A DNA stretch of 64,000 nucleotides, taken from positions 1-64,000 of the forward strand of contig CACMCA010000004.1 of assembly GCA_902612005.1 (NCBI GenBank). Reading direction: 5' to 3'. Of this stretch, positions 33,150 through 41,091 are shown piece after piece; positions within the stretch are counted from its first letter, which is position 1, and each line of letters begins with the position of its first letter. The notes under the pieces are model-generated. The model searched no databases. It was not told the origin of the DNA and worked only from the letters and a program-made list of their open reading frames with translations. A program made the position numbers and the translations under genes. Source of the DNA: an uncultured Prochlorococcus sp. Its GTDB lineage: Bacteria > Cyanobacteriota > Cyanobacteriia > PCC-6307 > Cyanobiaceae.

Positions 33150-34082
33150 ATGAAAGAAAAATTCCCTTCAATATATAAAGAATCTATTGAAACATTGCAA
33201 ATTAATATAGGTTATAAATGTAACCAAGCTTGTAAGCATTGTCATGTCAATTCAAGTCCACTAAGAACAGAAAAGATGTCCAATGAAATTATATCTCTTA
33301 TTCCAAAAATAATTGAAAAATACAAAATCAAAACTTTAGATATTACAGGTGGCGCGCCAGAACTTCACCCAGAGTTTAAAAACCTAATAACTAGTTTGAG
33401 CACAAAACAAGTTGATATTATTGACAGGTGTAATTTGACAATTTTCTTTGAAGAAGGTTACGAAGATCTGCCTCAATTTCTTGCAAAGAATAAAGTGATA
33501 GTTACTGCTTCGCTTCCGTGTTATGAAAAAAACAATGTTGAGTTTCAAAGAGGTTTTGGGGTTTTTGAAAAAAGTATTAATGCCATAAAAATTCTTAATG
33601 ATTTAGGCTATGGAAAGAAAGAAAATGGATTACAATTAAACCTCGTTTACAATCCTGTAAGCCCAATTCTTCCTCCTTCTCAGGAAATATTGGAGAAGGA
33701 TTATAAAAAAATACTATTTGAAAAATACAATATTGTTTTTAATAATTTATACACAATAACTAATATGCCAATAAATAGATATGAAGAAACTCTCAGAAGA
33801 GAAGGGAAACTAAAGAATTATTATAAATTACTAAAAGAAAATTTTAATGAAAAAAATTTAGAAAATCTTATGTGTAAAAAGACAATTAGCGTAAATTGGC
33901 TAGGAGAAATTTATGATTGTGACTTTAACCAACAGATAAATTTCCGAAAGAATAAAGGACCAAAGACACTTTTTGATCTAATGGATGAATCATTTACTTT
34001 TGACTACGGGGTAGCGGTAAAAGAACATTGTTTTGCTTGCACTGCAGGTGCAGGATCAAGTTGCGGAGGGACTTTAAGTTAA
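33150..34082 (+). CDS. arsS: Arsenosugar biosynthesis radical SAM protein ArsS
   Basis: A 310-residue radical-SAM enzyme. The 4Fe-4S ligands are Cys24, Cys28 and Cys31 (CNQACKHC), followed by the SAM-binding DITGGAPELHP. The family-specific C-terminal half (VYNPVSPILPPSQ, NMPINRYEETL, WLGEIYDCDFNQQ, HCFACTAGAGSSCGG) matches ArsS/DUF3641, reported to join 5'-deoxyadenosyl to dimethylarsenite to make the arsenosugar precursor. It follows the StpA-like gene by 32 bp on the same strand, so the two are probably one operon. No ArsM methylase gene lies nearby. Confidence 0.88.
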   Translation: MKEKFPSIYKESIETLQINIGYKCNQACKHCHVNSSPLRTEKMSNEIISLIPKIIEKYKIKTLDITGGAPELHPEFKNLITSLSTKQVDIIDRCNLTIFFEEGYEDLPQFLAKNKVIVTASLPCYEKNNVEFQRGFGVFEKSINAIKILNDLGYGKKENGLQLNLVYNPVSPILPPSQEILEKDYKKILFEKYNIVFNNLYTITNMPINRYEETLRREGKLKNYYKLLKENFNEKNLENLMCKKTISVNWLGEIYDCDFNQQINFRKNKGPKTLFDLMDESFTFDYGVAVKEHCFACTAGAGSSCGGTLS

Positions 34083-34088
34083 AACCTG

Positions 34089-34541
34089 CTAAATGCAATT
34101 AGGACAAATAGCTCTTACATTTAAAGAGGATTCAATTAGTTTAAAACCATTAACTTTTGCTGCAACTTTGCCTGCCTCTAAAACTTCGTCATTTTCGAAT
34201 TCTTCTGTTCTTCCACACCTAATACAAATCAAATGATGATGGTCCGGTGTGTCGTTACTAAGCAATTCATATCTATGTCCACCCTCACTGAGTTCTAATT
34301 CATGAAGCAAACCCATCTGTACTAAAAGTCTTAAAGTTCTATAAATTGTTGCAAGTGAAACTTTGGAGCTTGTTTTAACTAACTTTTCATGAACCTCTTC
34401 AGCACTAAGATGCTTCCCAGAGCCAATATTTTCAAATAAATTAAGAACCTTTAGCCTCTGAGGAGTTAACCTCTTCCCATCTTTATGTAAACCATCACCA
34501 AGAGGAGATGTAATGACATTGTATTGAGAGGATAATGGCAA
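34089..34541 (-). CDS. fur: Fur-family metalloregulator
   Basis: A 150-residue repressor. DNA-binding helices: RLTPQRLKVLNLFE and SLATIYRTLRLLVQMG (residues about 60-75). Metal sites: HHHLICIRCGRTEEFE (Cys and His ligands around 96-103) and the C-terminal CPNC, a CxxC structural zinc pair with the earlier CxxC. The overall sequence is closest in style to cyanobacterial FurA rather than Zur or PerR, judged by eye. The frame starts at TTG. It converges with arsS, leaving 6 bp. Confidence 0.85.
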   Translation of the reverse strand: MPLSSQYNVITSPLGDGLHKDGKRLTPQRLKVLNLFENIGSGKHLSAEEVHEKLVKTSSKVSLATIYRTLRLLVQMGLLHELELSEGGHRYELLSNDTPDHHHLICIRCGRTEEFENDEVLEAGKVAAKVNGFKLIESSLNVRAICPNCI

Positions 34542-34657
34542 AACTAACCAATGGCTATTCTCAATAATAACTCTAGATGAGAGTAAAACAACTTTTTGAT
34601 TTAAAATGTTTACTAAAGTTCTTCAAAATATTATGTTAAATGTATCCTTAAATGTAA

Positions 34658-35227
34658 ATGATGAATGATCAAGAAATCTCTTCTGATAAATTATCATCGA
34701 AAGTAAACGCCTTGCTAATTATTGATATTCAGGGAAAAATTATAAGACCAATTTTTAATAAGGATTCAATAATCAAAAACATCAAAAAGCTATTAAGTGC
34801 TTATCAAATTTTAGAAAAAAACATATTTATATCTGAACAGAATCCTCTTAAATTGGGGGTAACTTTACCTGAATTATCACCCATAGCAGGATTTAGAAAA
34901 TTTGAAAAAATGGAATTCAGCCTAGCTAAATTAGAAGAATTTTTAAAAGAACTTAAAAATAAGAAAATTACTAATTTGATAGTTTGTGGGATCGAAACGC
35001 ATATTTGTATTCAACAGACAGTATTAGATTGTTTACAAAAAGGATTTGAAGTTATTCTCATATCAGATGCCATGGGAAGTCGAAATAGGTTAGATCATGA
35101 AATAGGATTACAAAGAATGACTCAGAGCGGGGCGATATTAACAACAACTGAATCAATAATTTTTGAATTATGCAAAACTGCGGATAGAAAAGAATTTAAA
35201 GAAATTAGAGATATAATAATGAGTTAA
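34658..35227 (+). CDS. Isochorismatase-family cysteine hydrolase
   Basis: A 189-residue hydrolase with the complete triad: Asp23 (LLIIDIQGK), Lys84 (FRKFEKMEFS) and Cys117 (GIETHICIQQT). These enzymes cleave amide, N-carbamoyl or isochorismate substrates; with no neighbouring pathway genes the substrate is unknown. ATG-ATG start; expressed divergently from fur across 116 bp. Confidence 0.87.
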   Translation: MMNDQEISSDKLSSKVNALLIIDIQGKIIRPIFNKDSIIKNIKKLLSAYQILEKNIFISEQNPLKLGVTLPELSPIAGFRKFEKMEFSLAKLEEFLKELKNKKITNLIVCGIETHICIQQTVLDCLQKGFEVILISDAMGSRNRLDHEIGLQRMTQSGAILTTTESIIFELCKTADRKEFKEIRDIIMS

Positions 35228-35305
35228 AGAAAAATAAAGACTGGTTTGTTGTTTAGAGATAATTTAAAATTTTATTAAAGATAAATTTTTTAGGTTTATT
35301 TGAAT

Positions 35306-36337
35306 ATGAAATTAGTTACTGAAAACTTCCTTTTGGCAATATCTATTTTTTTTATTGGAACTTTATTATCGATAATAATTTCTAAAATTTCAAAAATATT
35401 TTTTAAAAAGATTTCCAAAAGAACAAAAACAAATATCGATGATTTTATATTTGAGGTGATCTCAGGAATTATAAAACCTATAGGTTTCCTTCTCTCATTT
35501 TATTTTTCAATTGACTATTTTTTTGCTGATGAAATAACTTTTATCTCAGTCTTATTGAATATTCTGAAATTATTTATTTTGATAATTATTATAAAAGCTC
35601 TCAACAAAGTTTTAATCAAATCTTTGACTGAATCGACATCGAAAATCAATGATTCCTCAATCAGTTCAATGATATCCTCACTTACGCCTTTAATAAAAGC
35701 ATTAACATGGACGATTGGTTCAATATTTTTCTTACAAAATATAGGTGTTCAAATGACTGCTATTTGGGCTTTACTCAGTGCAGGGGGCATTGGAGCAGGA
35801 TTAGCTTTGAAAGATCCAGTTCAAGAGTTTTTTGAATATATAACAATTTTGCTTGATAAACCTTTTCAAAAAGGAGAGTTTATAAAATCTGATGGCGTCC
35901 TAGGAATGGTTGAGAGAGTGGGAGTAAGATCCTCAAGGATAAGGAGTATCAATGGAGAAGTAATAGTAATGAGCAATAGCGCCCTTACAAATGGAATAAT
36001 TTCAAATTACGCACAAATGAAAAAAAGAAGGTTAGTGCACAAATTAGGAGTTGTATATGAAACTTCTCCAAAACTGATGAAATTGATTCCAAAAATAATA
36101 AAAAAAATAGTTGAAGAGACAAAAGATGCATCTTTTGATAGATGTCATTTCACAGATTTTGGCGACTTCAGTCTTAATTTCGAACTTGTTTATTACATAC
36201 CAACAAATAATTATCTTGCTGCAATGGAAGCTCAACAATCGATAAATTTAAAAATAATTGAGGAATTCGCTGTTAATAATATAGAGTTTGCATTTCCGAC
36301 ACAAACCTTAAATATTGAAAGTAACAAATCCAAATGA
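35306..36337 (+). CDS. Small-conductance mechanosensitive channel (MscS family)
   Basis: Start chosen at ATG 35306, two codons inside the TTG-started frame, giving 343 residues. Several N-terminal helices lead to the pore-lining TM3 (WALLSAGGIGAGLALKDPVQEFF) and the beta domain (GEFIKSDGVLGMVERVGVRSSRIRS quoted in part: GVLGMVERVGVRSSRI; VIVMSNSALTNGIISNY). Opens on membrane tension to release solutes after osmotic downshock. The 3' end overlaps the convergent SDR gene by 30 bp. Confidence 0.9.
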   Translation: MKLVTENFLLAISIFFIGTLLSIIISKISKIFFKKISKRTKTNIDDFIFEVISGIIKPIGFLLSFYFSIDYFFADEITFISVLLNILKLFILIIIIKALNKVLIKSLTESTSKINDSSISSMISSLTPLIKALTWTIGSIFFLQNIGVQMTAIWALLSAGGIGAGLALKDPVQEFFEYITILLDKPFQKGEFIKSDGVLGMVERVGVRSSRIRSINGEVIVMSNSALTNGIISNYAQMKKRRLVHKLGVVYETSPKLMKLIPKIIKKIVEETKDASFDRCHFTDFGDFSLNFELVYYIPTNNYLAAMEAQQSINLKIIEEFAVNNIEFAFPTQTLNIESNKSK

Positions 36338-37309
36338 TCTGCAAATCTCTTCACTTAAAATCCATAGTTTTGTAGCCAACTCAGCACTATTTGCTTCATC
36401 ACTGACATTACTTTCAACTAATTTATGTTTTTTAAAAGATATAAGTTTATTACTTAAATGTATGAAACCAATATTATTATAATTTGAATCAAGGATAATC
36501 TTAGACAGTATCTCTCCAGCATTTTCTATACTTTCAGATATTCCTAAAATATTTTTTGCAACTTTAGAAAAAATTAAATATCCAAAGAGATTAAAACGTT
36601 TACTATATCTAAAAAAACCCGAATCATCTTTTGGTATTACTAGACCTGGAGCCCAAGTAACTACAGAAATTTTACTAGAGGACATTTTTAATTTTTTTTC
36701 AAGTTCTTTAGCAAACAAAATATTACATAACTTACTATTTTTATAAGCTTCATCAGCATTAAAGTTTAAAAATTGCCCAGTTACTTTTTTTCTAAAATCA
36801 ACTAGGTTACTAAGTCCCGCTTTCTTTCCTATACTGCCACCTGAACTTTTTGGGTCGTGAACATCTGATGATGTAATAATGATTCTAGATTCTTCTTTAT
36901 CTCTAATAAAATCTTTTAGGATATTTACCAAGTAAAAATGTGCAAGATGATTTACCGCAAAAGTTAATTCTATGCCTTGTTTTGATACTTTAGGGTAAAA
37001 AGAGCCTGTATATTGTAATCCTGCATTTAAAACAACTACATCTAAAAAAATCTTTTTACTAATAAAGTAATCTTTAATTTTTTTAATATTCTCTAGGTCT
37101 GAAAGATCACAATTTTCAATAATATTTAAAAATTTACTAAGGTAAATTTTATCAAAATATGTCTCAATTTTTTTGAGAAATTGATTTTTTCTAAATTCGT
37201 TTTTTATTACAACATATAAATTATTTTTCTTCTTCAGTAGATTAATAATGGCAAAAAAACCTATGCCTGAGTTACCTCCAGTAATTAAAATATTTTTATT
37301 TTTAATCAT
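36308..37309 (-). CDS. Short-chain dehydrogenase resembling protochlorophyllide oxidoreductase
   Basis: A 333-residue classical SDR. NAD(P)-binding TGGNSGIG (10-17), NAG at 95-97 and the catalytic pair Tyr189/Lys193 (EAYKNSKLCN). The blocks TSSDVHDPKSSGG and FNADEAYKNSKLCNILFA and the C-terminal half follow light-dependent POR in order and length, but it is diverged, so it is more likely a POR paralogue of other function than POR itself. Its last 30 bp overlap the mscS-type gene tail to tail. Confidence 0.75.
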   Translation of the reverse strand: MIKNKNILITGGNSGIGFFAIINLLKKKNNLYVVIKNEFRKNQFLKKIETYFDKIYLSKFLNIIENCDLSDLENIKKIKDYFISKKIFLDVVVLNAGLQYTGSFYPKVSKQGIELTFAVNHLAHFYLVNILKDFIRDKEESRIIITSSDVHDPKSSGGSIGKKAGLSNLVDFRKKVTGQFLNFNADEAYKNSKLCNILFAKELEKKLKMSSSKISVVTWAPGLVIPKDDSGFFRYSKRFNLFGYLIFSKVAKNILGISESIENAGEILSKIILDSNYNNIGFIHLSNKLISFKKHKLVESNVSDEANSAELATKLWILSEEICRSFGFVTFNI

Positions 37310-37533
37310 TTAAATTCCTATATTTTTTTTATGATAAAAAAATAAATAAAGTTTTTTTTATTTTGTAATCTTATAAATTATTGTTAAAACACTGAAAACT
37401 TAGTCACTAGTATTTGAGTAATTTGATTATTATAAATCTACTCTCATTACAAGTATTGGATGAAATATAAAAGCCCAATCGCTGAAATAATAAATTTTTC
37501 CATAAATTTCTTTAATCATAAGATTTATATTTA
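37310..37533. other. Spacer upstream of lycopene cyclase
   Basis: 224 bp of AT-rich DNA between the two divergent genes. It must hold both promoters; a TATAAA-like box is present near 37466-37471. No ORF or strong hairpin stands out. Confidence 0.4.
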
Positions 37534-38817
37534 ATGTTAAAAGAAAACATGCCAGATGTTCTTGTTTTGGGTGCAGGGCCGGCGGGCATGGCAATTGCAT
37601 CAGCTTTAGGAAAGGAAAAATTAGATGTTGAAGTTCTTTCTCCAAATGGACCAGATGAACCTTGGCCAAACACTTATGGCATTTGGGGGGAAGAAGTTGA
37701 TCAACTTGGACTACAGGATTTACTCGAATATAGATGGAAGAATACTGTAAGTTTTTTTGGACATGGCGCTTTAGAAGAACAGGATGATGAGAACAAAGCC
37801 ACAGAGCATTCTTTAGATTACGGATTATTTGATAAGAAGAAACTCCACAATTTTTGGTTTAATGAATGCAATAAGTCTTTTATTAAATGGCATCAAGGTC
37901 TTGCAAACAAAATTGATTATGAAAAATATAAAAGTACAGTAACTACAAAAGATGGCAAGACTTACTCTGCAAGATTAGTAGTAGATGCAACAGGATATGA
38001 CCCTGTTTTTCTTAAATTAAAACCATGTGGTCCTTTAGCAGTACAAACTTGTTATGGAATAGTTGGTAATTTCAGTAAACCTCCACTTAAAAAAGGGCAG
38101 TTTGTATTAATGGACTATAGGAATGACCATCTTAATGAAGAGCAAAGAAAAGAACCGCCTACTTTTCTTTATGCCATGGATATGGGAAATGGGAAATATT
38201 TTCTTGAAGAAACATCTCTTGGTTTAGTAAATCCTCTAACCATGGAAAATTTAAAAGATAGACTGGAGAAGAGATTGTCATATCGAAATATATCTATTAC
38301 AAGCATGCAACATGAAGAGCTTGGCTTGTTTCTACCAATGAATATGCCAATACCAGATTTCAAACAACAAATACTTGGATATGGTGGTGCTGCTTCAATG
38401 GTACATCCTGCATCAGGATACTTAATTGGTAATGTTTTAAGAAGAGCTCCACTTGTCGCGAAAGCAGTATCAGAAGCTATTAAAAATAAAAATCTTAGTA
38501 CCTATCATATTGCAAGAAAAGGTTGGGAAACACTATGGTCAAAAGAATTAATTAGAAAGAAATCACTTTACCAATTTGGATTAGAAAAACTCATGAGGTT
38601 TGACGAAAAACTCTTGAGAGAATTTTTTGGCAGTTTTTTTCAATTACCTAAAAATCAATGGTATGGATTTCTAACTGATACTCTCTCCTTAAGAGAGATT
38701 GTATACGCGATGTGCGTAATGTTTATAAAGGCTCCATGGAGTGTAAAGAAAGGTTTGATGATTATGCATGGTAGAGAATTTAAAATGTTACTTAGGATAA
38801 TATTTCCAAATTTATAG
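37534..38817 (+). CDS. crtL: Lycopene cyclase, plant type (probably epsilon, CrtL-e)
   Basis: Cyclises lycopene to ring-ended carotenes. A 427-residue flavoprotein with GAGPAGMA (13-20), LSPNGPDEPWPNTYGIWGEE quoted in part as PWPNTYGIW (substrate/FAD motif), VVDATGYDP and YGGAASMVHPASGYLIGNVL (MVHPASGY, cyclase motif). Prochlorococcus has a beta cyclase and a second epsilon-type cyclase that gives its alpha-carotene; recalled gene order (six genes from pcb, near fur) points to the epsilon enzyme, but sequence alone does not decide. An alternative ATG lies five codons in. Confidence 0.85.
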   Translation: MLKENMPDVLVLGAGPAGMAIASALGKEKLDVEVLSPNGPDEPWPNTYGIWGEEVDQLGLQDLLEYRWKNTVSFFGHGALEEQDDENKATEHSLDYGLFDKKKLHNFWFNECNKSFIKWHQGLANKIDYEKYKSTVTTKDGKTYSARLVVDATGYDPVFLKLKPCGPLAVQTCYGIVGNFSKPPLKKGQFVLMDYRNDHLNEEQRKEPPTFLYAMDMGNGKYFLEETSLGLVNPLTMENLKDRLEKRLSYRNISITSMQHEELGLFLPMNMPIPDFKQQILGYGGAASMVHPASGYLIGNVLRRAPLVAKAVSEAIKNKNLSTYHIARKGWETLWSKELIRKKSLYQFGLEKLMRFDEKLLREFFGSFFQLPKNQWYGFLTDTLSLREIVYAMCVMFIKAPWSVKKGLMIMHGREFKMLLRIIFPNL

Positions 38818-38823
38818 TTAAAA

Positions 38824-39531
38824 ATGAGAACCATATTAATAAGTGGAGCCAATAGAGGTATTGGCCTGAAAATTGCACATAAAGAATTAAAAGAAGGCAA
38901 TAGAATTAGTATTGGAATAAGAGATTTAGAATCTTTAAAAGGAAGTGTTATTGATCCAAACAAATGGCCAGAAGGGACAATAATAATCAACCACTATGAT
39001 GCACTAAAAAAAAGTACCGCTGTAGATTGGATAAAAAATACCTTAGATGAATTTGGTGGATTTGATTCGGTAATAAATTGTTCTGGAGTATTATCGAAAG
39101 TTCCTTTCTTATTCAAAGATGGTGATGAAGAAGAGATTTTAAATACACTAAATATCAACTTTTTGGCAATTTGGAATTTATGTAGGATTTCTTGGGAGCA
39201 TTTATGTGCCTCAGGCAGAGGAAGAATTATTGTTTTAGTTTCAATGAGTGGGAAAAGATCCAAAGGGGATTTAGCCGCTTATTCTTCTTCAAAGTTTGCT
39301 TTGATGGGATTATGCCAAACAATGAAAAATAAAGGTTGGGATAAAAACATAAGGATTTCAGCAATTTGCCCAAGTTGGGTTAATACAGAAATGGCCCAAA
39401 ATATCTCTTCCCTAGAAAAATCAAGCATGACACAGCCTGAAGATATCGCTGAAATATGCTCAACTATTCTAAAGTTACCTACCCAATCAGTTCCATTCGA
39501 AATCGCCTTAAATTGTAATTATGAAATTTAA
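38824..39531 (+). CDS. Short-chain dehydrogenase/reductase
   Basis: A 235-residue classical SDR: SGANRGIG (7-14), NCSG at 85-88 in place of NNAG, VLVSMSG with catalytic Ser142, and Tyr153/Lys157 (AAYSSSKFAL). The PSWVNTEMA loop follows. It starts 6 bp after the lycopene cyclase stop on the same strand, so it is probably co-transcribed with it; a link to carotenoid metabolism is only positional. Ends with a 4 bp overlap with the convergent GIY-YIG gene. Confidence 0.85.
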   Translation: MRTILISGANRGIGLKIAHKELKEGNRISIGIRDLESLKGSVIDPNKWPEGTIIINHYDALKKSTAVDWIKNTLDEFGGFDSVINCSGVLSKVPFLFKDGDEEEILNTLNINFLAIWNLCRISWEHLCASGRGRIIVLVSMSGKRSKGDLAAYSSSKFALMGLCQTMKNKGWDKNIRISAICPSWVNTEMAQNISSLEKSSMTQPEDIAEICSTILKLPTQSVPFEIALNCNYEI

Positions 39532-40070
39532 CCTAAATTAAAAATTAAGTAAGCTATTGAGAGCATAGCAATTGCTATAAATAAACCTTTTATTCGATTA
39601 GTCAACAATGAAAAAAGAGATAAATCTTCAGAAAAGTATCCGCCAAAACTACCAGTAATAAATAATATAACCATTGGTAGAGATGCCATTCCGAAAGAAT
39701 AAGATATAGATTTTGCAAATCCAAAATTTAAATAATTAAAAACAAAGGAACTTAATCCAAACAATAAAAAAGATGCAAATAGAGTAATGGAAACCTCAGC
39801 ATCTAAAGTGTGAGGTAAGCTTCCCTTTAATTCAAATTGCTTTTTACATTCTCTAATTTGTCTTTTAGAGAGCTTTAAATAACCAGTCTCAGGAATTCTT
39901 TGCGACTTATATTTTCTTAATAATCTTGCTTCAAGAGTTTCTGGCTCCTTTGTCATAATTGATGTTAATAATTCATCTGGCTTTAATTTCTTAATTTTCT
40001 TTTCAAGATTATCCGTTTTCCCAATCCTATAAAGGTCTCCCACTCTAATAAGGTAAACATATCCCGACAT
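39528..40070 (-). CDS. GIY-YIG/T5orf172-type domain fused to membrane helices
   Basis: A 180-residue two-part protein. Residues 1-85 form a GIY-YIG-superfamily domain: GYVYLIRVGDLYRIGKTDN (3-21), then a helix with EARLLRKYKSQRI and a KLSKRQIRECKKQF end as in T5orf172 domains. Residues about 97-180 hold three or four hydrophobic helices. A nuclease-like domain anchored in the membrane is uncommon; a sensor or structural use is possible. ATG start; convergent with the SDR gene. Confidence 0.7.
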   Translation of the reverse strand: MSGYVYLIRVGDLYRIGKTDNLEKKIKKLKPDELLTSIMTKEPETLEARLLRKYKSQRIPETGYLKLSKRQIRECKKQFELKGSLPHTLDAEVSITLFASFLLFGLSSFVFNYLNFGFAKSISYSFGMASLPMVILFITGSFGGYFSEDLSLFSLLTNRIKGLFIAIAMLSIAYLIFNLG

Positions 40071-40144
40071 TTGCGTTGTAAAATTAATACTGTTCCTAAT
40101 TAGATAATACTAAAAGAATCAGGGAATTTAAAAGTTTTTACAAT

Positions 40145-40804
40145 ATGAAAAACGATACATTATATTCATTTCGAAGATGTCCATATGCAATTCGTGCAAG
40201 ATGGGCCCTATTAATTTGTGAAATAAAAGTAGAGATAAGAGAAATTGATTTAAAAAATAAACCTCAAGATTTTTTAAATAATTCAAAGACGAAAACTGTT
40301 CCAATACTTATAAAAAAAAATAGTGAAGTTATTGAAGAAAGTCTTGAAATCATACTTTGGGCTCTCTCAGAGTCAAAAAAGGAAAACATTAAATTAATTT
40401 ATTTTCCTGAGAACAAAAAGGAAGATATTTTTAAAATAATCAACGAAAACGATAACGAATTCAAATATCATTTAGATCGATTTAAATATGCCTCAAGATA
40501 TCAGAATAGTGATGAAGAATTTCATTTCACAAATGCTATTAAATATATCAAGAGATGGAACGAACTTCTTACAGAAAACAAATACTTTTTTGGAGATAGC
40601 CCCACAATCGCTGATTGGTCTATTTGGCCTTTTGTAAGACAATTTAGAATCGCTTGTGAAAGTCAAAAAAGGACAAATTATTTTGAATCCTCAATAAAAA
40701 ACTGGTTAGATTCTTTTGAGAAGAATAGAGAATTTAAATCCTTAATGTATAAATATGAATTATGGGAACCATATTCTAGTAAAAATTATTTCCCATCTAA
40801 TTAA
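40145..40804 (+). CDS. Glutathione S-transferase-like protein
   Basis: A 219-residue protein. The N-terminal thioredoxin-fold domain has YSFRRCPYAIRARWAL with Cys12 in a CPYA motif, as in omega/glutaredoxin-2-like GSTs, and KTVPILIKKNSEVIEESLEI (the cis-Pro and ES glutathione-binding pair). The C-terminal helical domain contains PTIADWSIWPFVRQF, a GST N-capping motif. Likely thiol transfer or deglutathionylation; substrate unknown. The stop overlaps the convergent 40801 gene by 4 bp. Confidence 0.82.
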   Translation: MKNDTLYSFRRCPYAIRARWALLICEIKVEIREIDLKNKPQDFLNNSKTKTVPILIKKNSEVIEESLEIILWALSESKKENIKLIYFPENKKEDIFKIINENDNEFKYHLDRFKYASRYQNSDEEFHFTNAIKYIKRWNELLTENKYFFGDSPTIADWSIWPFVRQFRIACESQKRTNYFESSIKNWLDSFEKNREFKSLMYKYELWEPYSSKNYFPSN

Positions 40805-41058
40805 CTTTCTAACAACTTCCTTTTCTCAATTATTCTTGCTAACTCCAAAAAATATCCTGCTGTCCTAAATTTGCCTATATTTTTTTCCTTAAAATCAAGA
40901 TCGCTTCTGATTTCTGCAGTCTCTGCCATAAGCAAATCTAAATCATTTGAACCAAGACTATACAATTCACCAAGTTCGATTTCCCTTCCGAGTAAATGAC
41001 TCCTAAACCACTTCCCTTTATTTTCTTGAGGTGGAATATCGTAGGAAGTAAATGACAT
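40801..41058 (-). CDS. Conserved cyanobacterial hypothetical protein, 85 aa
   Basis: A soluble 85-residue protein without signal or membrane segment; KGKWFRSHLLGREIELGELY and GSNDLDLLMAETAEIRSDLD are the likely conserved core. ATG start, 33 bp after the 42483-41092 carrier gene on the minus strand order. I do not recognise a functional domain. Confidence 0.6.
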   Translation of the reverse strand: MSFTSYDIPPQENKGKWFRSHLLGREIELGELYSLGSNDLDLLMAETAEIRSDLDFKEKNIGKFRTAGYFLELARIIEKRKLLES

Positions 41059-41091
41059 TAAAATAAAATTTAAGCTTTTACTATTCTAGGG

